Under the pieces are notes generated by a model. That model ran no database searches. It saw nothing but the letters and a program-made list of their open reading frames with translations, and was not told the origin of the DNA. A program made the position numbers and the translations under genes. A stretch of 64,000 nt of DNA, from the NCBI GenBank assembly GCA_021817455.1, contig JAKAUW010000080.1:31162-95161 (forward strand). Reading direction: 5' to 3'. The stretch's first letter is position 1; each line of letters starts with the position of its first letter. Shown here piece after piece: positions 8,758 through 17,998 of the stretch. Source of the DNA: Thermoplasmata archaeon. GTDB lineage: Archaea; Thermoplasmatota; Thermoplasmata; Thermoplasmatales; Thermoplasmataceae.

Positions 8758-10962
8758 ATGGGTCGAAAAGAAGACAATATTGCAAAAGCAATGAAGTTAA
8801 TCGAAAATCCAGTAAAAATAAGGAACATGGGAATTGCAGCCCATATTGATCATGGCAAGACTACCCTTAGTGATAACCTTATCGCTGGAGCAGGAATGAT
8901 GAGCGAGGAACTCGCAGGTAAGCAGCTTATGCTGGACTTTGACGAGCAGGAACAGGCAAGAGGAATCACTATTAATGCTGCCACAGCTTCTATGGTGCAC
9001 CCATTTGATGGAGAGGAATACCTCATCAACCTTATTGACACGCCTGGCCACGTGGACTTTGGCGGAGACGTTACTAGGGCAATGAGGGCTGTAGACGGGG
9101 CTATAATCGTTGTAGATGCAGTTGAGGGTGTCATGCCCCAGACAGAAACTGTCATAAGGCAGGCACTCAGGGAGAAAGTCAAGCCAGTGCTCTTTATCAA
9201 CAAAGTTGATCGCCTCATAAATGAACTTAAGTTGAACGGCGACGAAATGCAGAAGCGTTTTCTCAGAGTTATTACCGATGTAAACAAGCTCATTTCCAAA
9301 TATGCCCCAAAGGAATTCCAGGCTGCCTGGCAGGTAAATGTACAGGATGGCAGGGTGGCCTTCGGTTCAGCATATAACAACTGGGCAATTTCTGTCCCCG
9401 CCATGAAGACATTTGGTGTCTCTTTCAAGGATATAGTAGATTTGGTGCAGAACGGCCAGCAGAAGGAACTTGCAAAGAAGGCCCAGCTTCACAAGATTAT
9501 TCTCAACATGGTTATCAGGCATCTGCCAAACCCACTTGAGGCACAGAAATACAGGATTCCACAAATATGGAAGGGTGACCTGGAGTCAGAGATCGGAAAG
9601 TCAATGATGGCATGCAATTTCCACGGGCCAGTTAGTATGATGATCACTAAAATCATCATTGACCCTCACGCGGGGGAAATAGCTGTTGGAAGAGTTTTCA
9701 GCGGCACTATCAGGAAGGGAAGTGAACTTTACATCGTGGGTCAGGGAACCACTAAATTCAAGGTCCAGCTCCTTTCAATGATGGTCGGCCCTGACAGGAT
9801 TTCAGTTGAAGAGATGGCTGCTGGAAACATTGCCGCCTTAGTGGGCCTCAAAGCAGCAATAGCAGGTTCAACTGTATCTTCAATTACGAACATGGATCCA
9901 TTCGAGCCAATGCAGCATTACACAGACCCTGTTGTTACGCTTGCTATCGAAGCGAAGCACACTGCCGACCTTCCAAAGCTTATCGATGTACTGAGAAGCG
10001 TTTCCAAAGCAGACCCCTCTATCCAAGTTGAAATCAACCAGGAAACCGGGGAACACTTGATTTCCGGTATGGGCGAACTACACCTGGAAGTTACAATGTA
10101 CAGGATCAAGAACGATTACAAGGTAGAAGTCCAGACATCAGATCCGCTGGTTGTTTACAGAGAAACCATTGACCATAAGGGCGGGCCATTTGAAGGCAAG
10201 TCTCCAAACAAGCATAACAGGTTCTACTTTGAAGTTGAGCCACTGCCAGAAGCAGTGATACAACTCATAAAAGACGGTGTTGTTCCGCAGGGTACCAAAT
10301 TCAAAGACAAGAAAGCAATTCAGGAAGAGCTCGAAAAGGCAGGTTTCACAAGGGAGGAGGCCAGAGGCATTGTCGTTGTTGAAGGAAACAACATCATGAC
10401 TGATGTCACAAAGGGTATCCAGTACCTCGATGAGACTATGGAACTCCTTATTGAAGGATTCCTAGAAGTTATGCAGAAGGGGCCACTTGCCAACGAGAAA
10501 GTTTATGGTCTCAAAGCAAGGCTCGTGGATGCAAAACTCCATGAAGATAGCATACACAGGGGTCCAGCCCAGGTTATACCTGCAGGAAGGAACTCAGTTT
10601 ACGGCGCAATGACCATGGCAAAACGTGTACTCATGGAACCAATGCAGAAAGTCTTCATCAATGTCCCACAGGAGATCATGGGCTCGGTTACCAATGAAAT
10701 CCAGCAGAGAAGGGGCGTTGTAGAAGAAATGAACCAGGAAGGCGATGACCTCGTCATAGTGTCAAAGATCCCTGTGTCCGGAATGTTCGGTTTCGCATCT
10801 GCAATCAGGAGCGCCACTGGTGGAAAAGTTCTCTGGAGTTCCGAGAATTATGGATATCAGAGAGTCCCGCCTGAAATTCAAAAGGAAATTGTAGCCAAGG
10901 TCAGGGAGAGAAAGGGGCTAAAATCCGAGCCTTACGATGAGGCTTACTACGCCCAACTCTAA
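8758..10962 (+). CDS. fusA: Translation elongation factor EF-2
   Basis: A 734-aa GTPase that drives ribosomal translocation. G-motifs: AHIDHGKTT (about 28-36), QARGITI, DTPGHVDFGGDV and NKVDR; then domains II to V. The diphthamide loop reads DSIHRGPAQVIPAGRN, with the modified His at residue 600 (codon 10555-10557), as expected for archaeal EF-2. The length is normal. ATG 8758 lies about 45 bases after TTATATAAT at 8708-8716, implying a leader of about 20 bases. A T-rich tract follows the stop. The sugar transporter genes downstream have their own promoter. Confidence 0.97.
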   Translation: MGRKEDNIAKAMKLIENPVKIRNMGIAAHIDHGKTTLSDNLIAGAGMMSEELAGKQLMLDFDEQEQARGITINAATASMVHPFDGEEYLINLIDTPGHVDFGGDVTRAMRAVDGAIIVVDAVEGVMPQTETVIRQALREKVKPVLFINKVDRLINELKLNGDEMQKRFLRVITDVNKLISKYAPKEFQAAWQVNVQDGRVAFGSAYNNWAISVPAMKTFGVSFKDIVDLVQNGQQKELAKKAQLHKIILNMVIRHLPNPLEAQKYRIPQIWKGDLESEIGKSMMACNFHGPVSMMITKIIIDPHAGEIAVGRVFSGTIRKGSELYIVGQGTTKFKVQLLSMMVGPDRISVEEMAAGNIAALVGLKAAIAGSTVSSITNMDPFEPMQHYTDPVVTLAIEAKHTADLPKLIDVLRSVSKADPSIQVEINQETGEHLISGMGELHLEVTMYRIKNDYKVEVQTSDPLVVYRETIDHKGGPFEGKSPNKHNRFYFEVEPLPEAVIQLIKDGVVPQGTKFKDKKAIQEELEKAGFTREEARGIVVVEGNNIMTDVTKGIQYLDETMELLIEGFLEVMQKGPLANEKVYGLKARLVDAKLHEDSIHRGPAQVIPAGRNSVYGAMTMAKRVLMEPMQKVFINVPQEIMGSVTNEIQQRRGVVEEMNQEGDDLVIVSKIPVSGMFGFASAIRSATGGKVLWSSENYGYQRVPPEIQKEIVAKVRERKGLKSEPYDEAYYAQL

Positions 10963-11072
10963 TTTTTCTAAATTCTTTAAAACTTCATTCCTCTTTCTTG
11001 CTAATACCAATTTATTTTGACAATGAGATATACTGAATTTTGAGTATTATAATATTTTAAGGTAATAAGGTT

Positions 11073-11083
11073 TATATATTTAG
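11073..11083 (+). promoter_or_regulatory. TATA box of the sugar ABC operon
   Basis: TTTATATATTT sits about 30 bases before ATG 11108, so transcription should begin within a few bases of the start codon. This marks the solute-binding protein gene as the first of the transport operon. Confidence 0.55.
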
Positions 11084-11107
11084 ATATGAATTTGGCAACG
11101 ATTACCA

Positions 11108-12505
11108 ATGGCTAATGAAGAAGAATTTAGAAAGAAGCCATGGGGATGGGTTGCAGCAGTAATTATAGTCTTCATAGTAGGATTTTCTGCTGGATATTTC
11201 CCATTCTCGCACTCAAGTAATACAAACAAGACGGTGGACGTGCAATTTTATTCAAGCCTTGCCACTTCAGAGGCTGCGTTCATCAATAATACATTGATTC
11301 CACAGTTTGAGCAGCAGCATCCAGGAACCCATGTAACCCTTGTAAATGTAGGCAGTGGAGACACTTCTAAGGATGTACTTGCCCTAGAGAAGGCCGGAAA
11401 TGTGGGGCCAGTAGTTGTTGGCCAGGACAATCTGGAAATCGGGCAGCTGATTTACAGCAGTTCAGGCAATGTAATGATGAATCTCACAAATGAATCGTCC
11501 AAAATGATGCCGAGCACTATCATCCCTGCCGCACAGAGCATGGTGAATTATGAGAAAAAGGTATTTGGAGGGGTTTATTTCTTCCCATGGAGAGCAAACA
11601 TCCCACTGACGTTCTACAACAAAACGACATTTTCAAATGCCGGCATAACGCCTCCGAACAATAATACAGCACTCCTTAAAGACCTAAATGTCCTTAAAGC
11701 AAAGTATCCAAATGTTAATCCTCTAATGATACAGGGGGGTGGAATTAACGGTCATTATTCATCCACAGCTACAGAGCTTTACCAGATGATGGTGCAGTAT
11801 GGTGGTAATCCTCTGTATGCAAATGACACAGGCGACGTGCATGCATTCCAGTTCCTGTATAACCTGACACCATACCTGACACAAAACTATGTCAACGGAT
11901 ACTGGGGCTCTTATCATGGATTGGCAGTTGGCAACTACTCAATGCTTGATTACCAGTGGCCATACATCTACAGCACCCTAACCTCTGGCGGGTCGAGTGG
12001 TTATTCAATGACTAACCAGACACTTGGTGTTTATGCTGGTCCCAATGGAACCGTCAATGGCCAGCACCTCCTTGGCGGGGATGTACTTTACATTCCACAA
12101 GGTGCATCTGACACGCCGCAGCTTGAATCATTCATAACATTCATGCTTGGCGCACAGGCGCAGAGGGAATACATGCTTAACCAGTCATGGCCAGCTATTA
12201 ACCAGGCTGCCTATGTTGATCTCCCTGCAAGCCAGTCTGCGGTTTTCAGCGCAGAGGCGCAGGCAATCAACAACGGAGTTTTCCTTAGGAACCCGACACC
12301 ATGGATAACTGAGTGGAACACAATCATTATCCAGAAGGCATACGACCCACTCATTGTCAAAGGACAGGGTAATACAATTGCCAACATAACCGCAGATCTG
12401 GCTGCTGCCCACTCTGCCATGTACACTTACATACAGCAAAACTACGGGCAGGCCAACGCTACGTTATACAATAATGACGCAAATTACGCGCCAATATCTG
12501 TATAA
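11108..12505 (+). CDS. ABC transporter substrate-binding protein, sugar type
   Basis: A 465-aa extracellular solute-binding protein (family 1, maltose/multiple-sugar type). After a short charged N-terminus one hydrophobic helix (about residues 13-32, GWVAAVIIVFIVGFSAGYF) anchors it in the membrane; there is no lipobox cysteine. The exposed part is rich in Asn, Thr, Gly and Tyr with many N-x-S/T sequons, as in archaeal surface proteins. The core matches the family pattern (DVQFYSSLATSEAAFINNTLIPQFEQ; later VFGGVYFFPWRANIPLTFYNKTTF). It is followed by two permeases, an ATPase and a glycosidase, which indicates uptake of an oligosaccharide. Confidence 0.9.
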   Translation: MANEEEFRKKPWGWVAAVIIVFIVGFSAGYFPFSHSSNTNKTVDVQFYSSLATSEAAFINNTLIPQFEQQHPGTHVTLVNVGSGDTSKDVLALEKAGNVGPVVVGQDNLEIGQLIYSSSGNVMMNLTNESSKMMPSTIIPAAQSMVNYEKKVFGGVYFFPWRANIPLTFYNKTTFSNAGITPPNNNTALLKDLNVLKAKYPNVNPLMIQGGGINGHYSSTATELYQMMVQYGGNPLYANDTGDVHAFQFLYNLTPYLTQNYVNGYWGSYHGLAVGNYSMLDYQWPYIYSTLTSGGSSGYSMTNQTLGVYAGPNGTVNGQHLLGGDVLYIPQGASDTPQLESFITFMLGAQAQREYMLNQSWPAINQAAYVDLPASQSAVFSAEAQAINNGVFLRNPTPWITEWNTIIIQKAYDPLIVKGQGNTIANITADLAAAHSAMYTYIQQNYGQANATLYNNDANYAPISV

Positions 12506-12511
12506 AAACCC

Positions 12512-12529
12512 TTATTTTTTTATTTTTTG
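12512..12529 (+). terminator. T-tract between binding-protein and permease genes
   Basis: Two runs, T7 and T6 separated by one A, follow directly after the binding-protein stop. T-tracts of this kind terminate archaeal RNA polymerase. Partial termination here would give excess binding protein over permease; a full stop would need a new promoter in the remaining 15 bases, which I do not see. Confidence 0.5.
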
Positions 12530-12544
12530 TGGTGATAATGCATT

Positions 12545-13381
12545 ATGAAATGGGAAAAGGATGAGCTGACTGCGTTTTTCATGATACTGCCGGCTTTACT
12601 CTATGTGGTCATACTCGCGTTTATTCCTGCCTTGGAGTCTGTGTATGGCAGTTTTACAAATATTCACTCCAGTTTCACACTTTACAATTACAGCTTCGTA
12701 TTTGATCTATACGGCTACAGGCCGATTCTGAATACCTTCATTGTTACTGCTTCAGCCCTTGGATTTCAGTTCCTCATAGGGTTTGTTGTTGCTTCGCTCC
12801 TTTCCAAGCAATTCAGGGGAAGAACAGCGTTTTCAGCAATATTCCTGCTGCCATTCGGTGTTGCAACCATTGTTACTGCTGTCATATTTCACGATATATT
12901 CTCAAGTTATGGGGGATATGCAAATACACTGGTCAGGGCACTTGGAGGGTCAGCCTTGGATTGGACGGGCTATTTTTCCACCTCTCTCCTGGTGGTAGTC
13001 CTAGCAGACTCCTGGAAGAATGCTCCAATTGTATCTTTAATTCTCCTAGCTGGAATGACAACTATACCGCCTGACCTCTACAGCCAGGCTATGGTGGATG
13101 GAGCTGGAACTTTCAGGAGATTCTTCCATATAACTTTGCCCAATCTCGCCCCATTTATAGCAATAGCTCTTATGGTAAGGGGAATAAGTGAGTTCAACAT
13201 TTTTGCCATCGCTCAGGCCGGGCTTTTTCCATCACCCTTACTCACCACTATGACTTATTCACTGTTTGACATAGTAAACCCACATCCATCATACGCTGGG
13301 GCAACCATTCTGTTAGGTTTCATAATGATATTTGCATTTTTCATAATGCTTTACAGGGACAGATCAGCGAGGGTGGCATAA
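12545..13381 (+). CDS. ABC sugar transporter permease (MalF/UgpA type)
   Basis: A 278-aa inner-membrane permease with six predicted helices. The ATPase-coupling EAA loop is SQAMVDGAGTFRRFFHITLP, with the conserved DGAG, in the cytoplasmic loop before the last helices. It matches the MalF-like (UgpA) half of carbohydrate transporters. The start is ATG 12545, after GGTGAT nine bases upstream. Its stop is immediately followed by the ATG of the second permease, so the two are made together as a heterodimer. Confidence 0.92.
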   Translation: MKWEKDELTAFFMILPALLYVVILAFIPALESVYGSFTNIHSSFTLYNYSFVFDLYGYRPILNTFIVTASALGFQFLIGFVVASLLSKQFRGRTAFSAIFLLPFGVATIVTAVIFHDIFSSYGGYANTLVRALGGSALDWTGYFSTSLLVVVLADSWKNAPIVSLILLAGMTTIPPDLYSQAMVDGAGTFRRFFHITLPNLAPFIAIALMVRGISEFNIFAIAQAGLFPSPLLTTMTYSLFDIVNPHPSYAGATILLGFIMIFAFFIMLYRDRSARVA

Positions 13382-14221
13382 ATGGTGAGTGAATATAACA
13401 ACCCCGGAAACAGCAAATATTACTTTATCATCGCCCTGATATTCTCTTTCGTAATCCTTATTCCCTTTTATGTGCTTGTAATAATTGCATTTGCAGTACC
13501 ATCACAGACCATAGCAGCATATTATCCTAGCATAATCCCTACTAAGTTCACCTTAACCAATTTAATGCATGCTTTCTCCGGATACAGTTCCGTTCTCGAA
13601 GCGGCGTTCATCAAGAGCCTGATCACTGCAACTATTGTGGGCGCCCTTGCCGCATTTCTGGGGTTCCATGCATCATACGGTCTCAGCAAACTGCCAGTGA
13701 GATTGAGCAGCCTCATAATTTCAGTGCTATTCTTTTCTACCATGATACCTTCACTTACAATTGCAATACCAATCAGCGTATCGTTCCTAAAAGCAGGGCT
13801 GTATGACACTGCCCTTGGGCTTGCCTTGGCTCAGGAGCTCGTAGTGCTTCCAATGACCATCTTCATGATTACAGGGACCCTTCAGACCCTTCCAAAACAG
13901 ATTGAGCTCCAGGCCCGTGTTGATGGCGCGGGTTTCTTCCAGTCACTATATTCAGTAATTTTCCCCCTGGCACTTCCCGGTGTTCTAGCAGCCTTCCTGC
14001 TCTCCTGGATGATGTCGTGGGACGAATTTACCTTCGCAATTATCCTATCTCCTGTGCATCCAACTCTGCCTATCCTAATTTACCTGGACAGCACCGCCAG
14101 AGGGAACATCCTCTACGCTTCGGCTTTTTCGCTGATTGTGACAGTCCCGGTGATTATCATCACCATGGCGCTTTCCAGGTTCATCAAGGGGAACTACATG
14201 TCATCGGGACTTACAGGATGA
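13382..14221 (+). CDS. ABC sugar transporter permease (MalG/UgpE type)
   Basis: A 279-aa permease, partner of the preceding one. Six hydrophobic helices are visible, and the EAA motif reads ELQARVDGAGFFQSLYSVIFPLALP. The following WMMSWDEFTFAIIL is typical of MalG-like subunits. The start codon abuts the upstream TAA without any spacer, so translation is coupled. It lacks a periplasmic insertion domain and its length is standard. Confidence 0.92.
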   Translation: MVSEYNNPGNSKYYFIIALIFSFVILIPFYVLVIIAFAVPSQTIAAYYPSIIPTKFTLTNLMHAFSGYSSVLEAAFIKSLITATIVGALAAFLGFHASYGLSKLPVRLSSLIISVLFFSTMIPSLTIAIPISVSFLKAGLYDTALGLALAQELVVLPMTIFMITGTLQTLPKQIELQARVDGAGFFQSLYSVIFPLALPGVLAAFLLSWMMSWDEFTFAIILSPVHPTLPILIYLDSTARGNILYASAFSLIVTVPVIIITMALSRFIKGNYMSSGLTG

Positions 14222-14261
14222 CAATCACACTTGCAGATACAAATCCAGGAAGGTATAGAAA

Positions 14262-15200
14262 ATGACAGTAAAGCTTGAATTAAAAAATGTTACAAAAATA
14301 TACGGTAAGCACAAAGTCATCAACGAACTATCCCTCACAGTTGAACAGGGTGAGTTCTTCGTTATCCTAGGGCCATCCGGAACCGGAAAATCAACCCTTC
14401 TCAAGATGATGGTAGGAATAGAGCAACCGACTTCAGGCAAGATAGTAATAGACAGCAAGGACGTTACTAGACTCCCGCCTAACAAAAGGAATCTTGCGAT
14501 GGTGTTCCAGAATTATGCCCTTTATCCAAATATGAATGTATTCAACAATATCGCTTTCCCCCTGAGGATGCATCACAGAACCAATATAAGCCAGAGGGTA
14601 AGAGAAGTTGCGGAGAAGCTGAACATTTCAGATATACTCGGAAAAAGGGTGAATCAGATAAGTGGCGGTCAGCAGCAGAGAGTTGCTCTCGCAAGGGCAA
14701 TGGTTCGGAAACCTGCCATGTTTCTGCTTGATGAGCCTCTCAGCAACCTAGATGCCAGGGTTAGGTTCTCTGCAAGGGCCGAACTTAAGAGAATTCAACA
14801 GGAACTGGAGCAGACTTTTGTTTTTGTAACTCACGATCAAAAAGAAGCTGAAGCTCTTGGAGACAGGGTGGCAGTGTTGAACAAAGGTGAATTCCAGCAG
14901 ATCGCCCCTTACAAGGTACTGTATGAAGACCCTGCAAACCCATGGGTGGGTGATTTTGTTGGGGATTTCCCGATGAATTTTGTGGAAGGGAAAGGTTTCA
15001 GGCCCGAATGGGCATCCGTTGGATCGGGTAACTATTCCATGATAGTTGAATCCATGGAAAGTATAGGCGATGTGAGCTTCATTTTCGGAACTGATAGCAA
15101 TGGTGAACACATTGTTCTAAGGAGTCCTGAAAAATATCCCATCGGCACAACGGTAAAATACGGTATTAACAGGTTCAAGGACTTCAGAAACCAATATTGA
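14262..15200 (+). CDS. ABC sugar transporter ATP-binding protein (MalK-like, short)
   Basis: The 312-aa ATPase that powers the importer. Walker A is GPSGTGKST (about 38-46), the Q-loop is FQNYALYP, the signature is ISGGQQQRVALARAM, Walker B with catalytic Glu is MFLLDEPLSNLDAR, and the switch His is in FVFVTHDQKEA. After the nucleotide-binding domain only about 80 residues remain, including VGDFVGDFPMNFV. MalK/UgpC proteins usually have about 360-370 aa with a full TOBE regulatory domain, so that domain is shortened here. It starts 40 bases after the second permease. Confidence 0.92.
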   Translation: MTVKLELKNVTKIYGKHKVINELSLTVEQGEFFVILGPSGTGKSTLLKMMVGIEQPTSGKIVIDSKDVTRLPPNKRNLAMVFQNYALYPNMNVFNNIAFPLRMHHRTNISQRVREVAEKLNISDILGKRVNQISGGQQQRVALARAMVRKPAMFLLDEPLSNLDARVRFSARAELKRIQQELEQTFVFVTHDQKEAEALGDRVAVLNKGEFQQIAPYKVLYEDPANPWVGDFVGDFPMNFVEGKGFRPEWASVGSGNYSMIVESMESIGDVSFIFGTDSNGEHIVLRSPEKYPIGTTVKYGINRFKDFRNQY

Positions 15201-15249
15201 AGCTGTTGGACGGAATATTTCAACAATCACATTAGGTGTTGAGGTTCGG

Positions 15250-16422
15250 ATGAAGATTGAAGATGCAAGAAAGTCAATAGAAGATCTGAAGAGTCCGGAG
15301 GGTTTCCTTTACGCAGGCCTGCCAAAGTTCAAGGCACTCTTTGGTAGGGATTCGCTTATTTCTTCTATTGAACTTCTCAACTATGACAGTAACATTGCCA
15401 ATGCGACTCTCCATGCCCTGAGCTCCCTGCAGGGCTCAGGATTTGATCAGGAAACACTTGAGGAGCCGGGAAAAATAATCCATGAATACCAGCATGATAC
15501 TGAGATCATCAAGTCAAGAGCTAGAAATGTTGTCTGGCTGAAACATGGAAAGAATTACTTTTCTGTTGACAGCACCCCCCTTTTTGTCATACTGTACCAT
15601 ATGCTGATGGAAAAGAACCCACGGGTCCTGAGGGACAGAGAATTACTGGATTCTGTTTTAATGGCAATTTCTTGGATGCTTGATTTTGGATTCAGCGGGG
15701 CCTTTCTAAGTTATATGAAGGCAAAGATAGGATTTGGGCTACAGTCCCAATCCTGGCGCGATGGCATCGGCGCAGTACTTGAGAACCTCAAGGATCCAGT
15801 ATCGGTTGTTGGAGTTCAGGGATACACTTTCTCCGCCCTTAATAGAGGTCTCAAGATCATGTCAAAAGCTGGTCTGAAAGAAACAAAATATGCCTTTTAT
15901 GAAAGAATTGAGGAATCGATCACTAAACTGAAGGAGAACTTCCATGAAAACTTTTATCTTGAGGAGACAGGCTTTTATGCTTTCGCTATTGATGGAGACG
16001 GAGTTGCAGAGAAGACAGTAACAAGCGATCCAGGCCATCTGCTTTTCTCAGGCCTCTTAAACAGAGGTGAAGAGAAACAGGTTATTGACAGGATCTTTGA
16101 AACTGATCTCCTCACCGATTATGGCATAAGGTGCATGTCGTCGAAATCAACGTATTTTGATGAGAAGGCATACCAGAGAGGGAGCGTTTGGCCCCATGAC
16201 AACTTCCTCATCGCATTGGGGCTCAAGAACGCGGGTTACGAGAAGCTTGCCGCAGAAATAGGAAAAAGAGTTTCCAGTGCTCTAGAGGAACTCAATGGGG
16301 TGCCTGAATACTTTGGCGTTAGTAGAAATGGGGAACTAATTCCAAGCAGAAAAATGAGGATAACTCCTTGCGATCCCCAAGCATGGACAGCAGGTGCCTA
16401 TAACTACTTTAACAGTTCTTAA
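15250..16422 (+). CDS. Intracellular (alpha/alpha)6-barrel glycosidase, amylo-alpha-1,6-glucosidase/GH15-like
   Basis: A 390-aa protein without signal peptide. FKALFGRDSLISSIELL, QSWRDGIGAV and the late QRGSVWPHDNFLIALGL are typical of six-hairpin glycosidases related to the glycogen-debranching-enzyme C-terminal domain and GH15 glucoamylases; acidic residues in RDS and WPHD are candidate catalytic or substrate-binding positions. GAGGT precedes ATG 15250 by a few bases. As last gene of the ABC operon it probably hydrolyses the imported oligosaccharide (maltodextrin, trehalose or similar) in the cytoplasm. The exact linkage specificity is not visible. Confidence 0.75.
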   Translation: MKIEDARKSIEDLKSPEGFLYAGLPKFKALFGRDSLISSIELLNYDSNIANATLHALSSLQGSGFDQETLEEPGKIIHEYQHDTEIIKSRARNVVWLKHGKNYFSVDSTPLFVILYHMLMEKNPRVLRDRELLDSVLMAISWMLDFGFSGAFLSYMKAKIGFGLQSQSWRDGIGAVLENLKDPVSVVGVQGYTFSALNRGLKIMSKAGLKETKYAFYERIEESITKLKENFHENFYLEETGFYAFAIDGDGVAEKTVTSDPGHLLFSGLLNRGEEKQVIDRIFETDLLTDYGIRCMSSKSTYFDEKAYQRGSVWPHDNFLIALGLKNAGYEKLAAEIGKRVSSALEELNGVPEYFGVSRNGELIPSRKMRITPCDPQAWTAGAYNYFNSS

Positions 16423-16454
16423 ATTAATCCAACATATAACCCAACGGGAAAAGC

Positions 16455-17474
16455 ATGTTGGCAAAATGCGTTAAATGCGGCAAACTTCGCAATGGAAATA
16501 CCCTATCTTATCTATGCCAGTGCGGGGGGATATACCAGTATGAACCTGATTTTAAATATCATGAGGGAAATTACATGCGCAACTACCCCTACCTCTCTGA
16601 TGCAGTAAGCTTGGGGGAAACCCAAACACCAATTTTGGATATGGGAGATCTAATGCTAAAGCTGGAATACTTTTCTCCCACATATTCTTACAAGGACAGG
16701 GGAACCAAGGCACTGATTTCCTACCTGAAATCCAGGCTTCCGAACGGCGCCAGGATAAACGAGGATTCGTCAGGTAATGCTGGGGCTTCAATATCGGCAT
16801 ATGGAGCAGCAGCAGGCTTTGCCGTGAATATTTTTGTGCCTGAAAAAACGGTTGCCTCGAAGGTAAAACAAATTGAACTTTATGGAGCAAAGATCCATAA
16901 GGTTCCCGGTTCAAGGGAAGATGTTTCTACTGCTGCAAGAAACGCTGAAGGTTACTTTGCAAGCCACGTCTATAATCCAGAGTTCAGGGACGGCATGAGA
17001 GAAATAAGCTATGAGATATTCAGGCAGGCACAGGCATTCCCTGATTTCATATTTGTGCCGGTATCAGCTGGTACACTGATTCTTGGTGTAATATCCGGCT
17101 TCAAGCATCTACTCGATTCCGGTGAAATTGCAAAGCTGCCAAGATTTGTGGCAGTACAGACAGAAGCCGTTAAGCCACTTTGCGCCAGGATGAATAATCT
17201 GCCATTTGATCCGAAGGCGAAAGTTTCCTCAATAGCTGATGCCCTTGTTTCAAGAGAACCTCCCCTCCTTGAACTTATGTATGAGGCGTTGAGTGGAGTC
17301 GGAGCCTGCATTACAGTCCCCGAGGAGGAAATAATGCAGGCAAGGCTGGAACTAGCATCAAAGGGCGTACTTGTGGAATATAGTTCAGCAACAGTGTTTG
17401 CCGCCCAGAAGAAATTCAAGGGTATAGGAAAAAGGCTCCTCATTATGACTGGAAACGGTCTAAAGAATTTATAA
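16455..17474 (+). CDS. thrC: Threonine synthase-like PLP enzyme
   Basis: A 339-aa fold-type II PLP protein. An N-terminal zinc-ribbon-like part has CVKCGK and CQCGG. The PLP lysine is in SYKDRGTKAL (about residue 76) and the phosphate-binding or substrate loop is DSSGNAGASISAYGAAAG. This is the layout of archaeal threonine synthase, which converts O-phosphohomoserine to threonine. Related family members (cysteate synthase, diaminopropionate enzymes) cannot be excluded. It starts 32 bases after the glycosidase and could be read from the same transcript, although it has no link to sugar uptake. Confidence 0.8.
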   Translation: MLAKCVKCGKLRNGNTLSYLCQCGGIYQYEPDFKYHEGNYMRNYPYLSDAVSLGETQTPILDMGDLMLKLEYFSPTYSYKDRGTKALISYLKSRLPNGARINEDSSGNAGASISAYGAAAGFAVNIFVPEKTVASKVKQIELYGAKIHKVPGSREDVSTAARNAEGYFASHVYNPEFRDGMREISYEIFRQAQAFPDFIFVPVSAGTLILGVISGFKHLLDSGEIAKLPRFVAVQTEAVKPLCARMNNLPFDPKAKVSSIADALVSREPPLLELMYEALSGVGACITVPEEEIMQARLELASKGVLVEYSSATVFAAQKKFKGIGKRLLIMTGNGLKNL

Positions 17475-17476
17475 TG

Positions 17477-17935
17477 TTATGCAGGAGTAGCAAGAGCTTC
17501 TTCCGGATCTCTCTCTGTATCGATATTCTGATTGTTTATAGTGAGAGAATAGCTCAGGTCAGCCCCTCCTCTTTTTACTATGATGGATACGCTGCAGTAC
17601 TTGGTAAGGGATAAGCCGATTGCTTTCCTGGCCTTTTCTTTGTCAACATCCCCTTCCAGGAAGTAATGGATATTCACATGAGTCAGGGTTTTGGGATGCT
17701 CATCCGCCCTGTCTCCAGTAACTTCACATCGAAAAGTTTTGAAAGCAACTTTCATTTTCAAGAGGATTCCAACCACATCGTCGCTGGAGCATCCCCCCAT
17801 TGCAAGCAGAAGGTGTTCCGTAGGAGAAAAGTTATCAGTGTTGTTGGCAATAGAATTTTTCAGGGTGACTGGCACTTTGCCAGGAACATTGCTCTGAAAA
17901 CCACCATTTTCAACATACTCAAACGAGACTTTCAT
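17477..17935 (-). CDS. OsmC/Ohr family peroxiredoxin-like protein
   Basis: A 152-aa protein with the OsmC fold and its two redox cysteines, in GGCSSDDVVGILLKM (about residue 49) and LTKYCSVSIIVKRG (about residue 112). SPTEHLLLAMGGCS is the family signature. Members reduce organic hydroperoxides with thiol reductants. It ends two bases from the convergent threonine synthase. A TATA-like TCTAAATAC lies about 28 bases before its ATG, so it may be transcribed on its own and not only with DUF1641. Confidence 0.88.
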   Translation of the reverse strand: MKVSFEYVENGGFQSNVPGKVPVTLKNSIANNTDNFSPTEHLLLAMGGCSSDDVVGILLKMKVAFKTFRCEVTGDRADEHPKTLTHVNIHYFLEGDVDKEKARKAIGLSLTKYCSVSIIVKRGGADLSYSLTINNQNIDTERDPEEALATPA

Positions 17936-17965
17936 GCCCTCAAAGATTGTAAAATTGTATTTAGA

Positions 17966-17983
17966 GTTTGGGAGGCCCCAAAC
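17966..17983. repeat. Interrupted palindrome upstream of osmC
   Basis: GTTTGGG and CCCAAAC are perfect 7-base complements around a four-base centre. The element lies just upstream of the presumed osmC TATA box (17956-17964) and 16 bases after the DUF1641 stop. It could be an activator site for osmC or a hairpin ending the DUF1641 mRNA; no T-run follows on the minus strand, which favours a protein-binding site. Confidence 0.45.
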
Positions 17984-17998
17984 CGGCTCAAAAATAGT

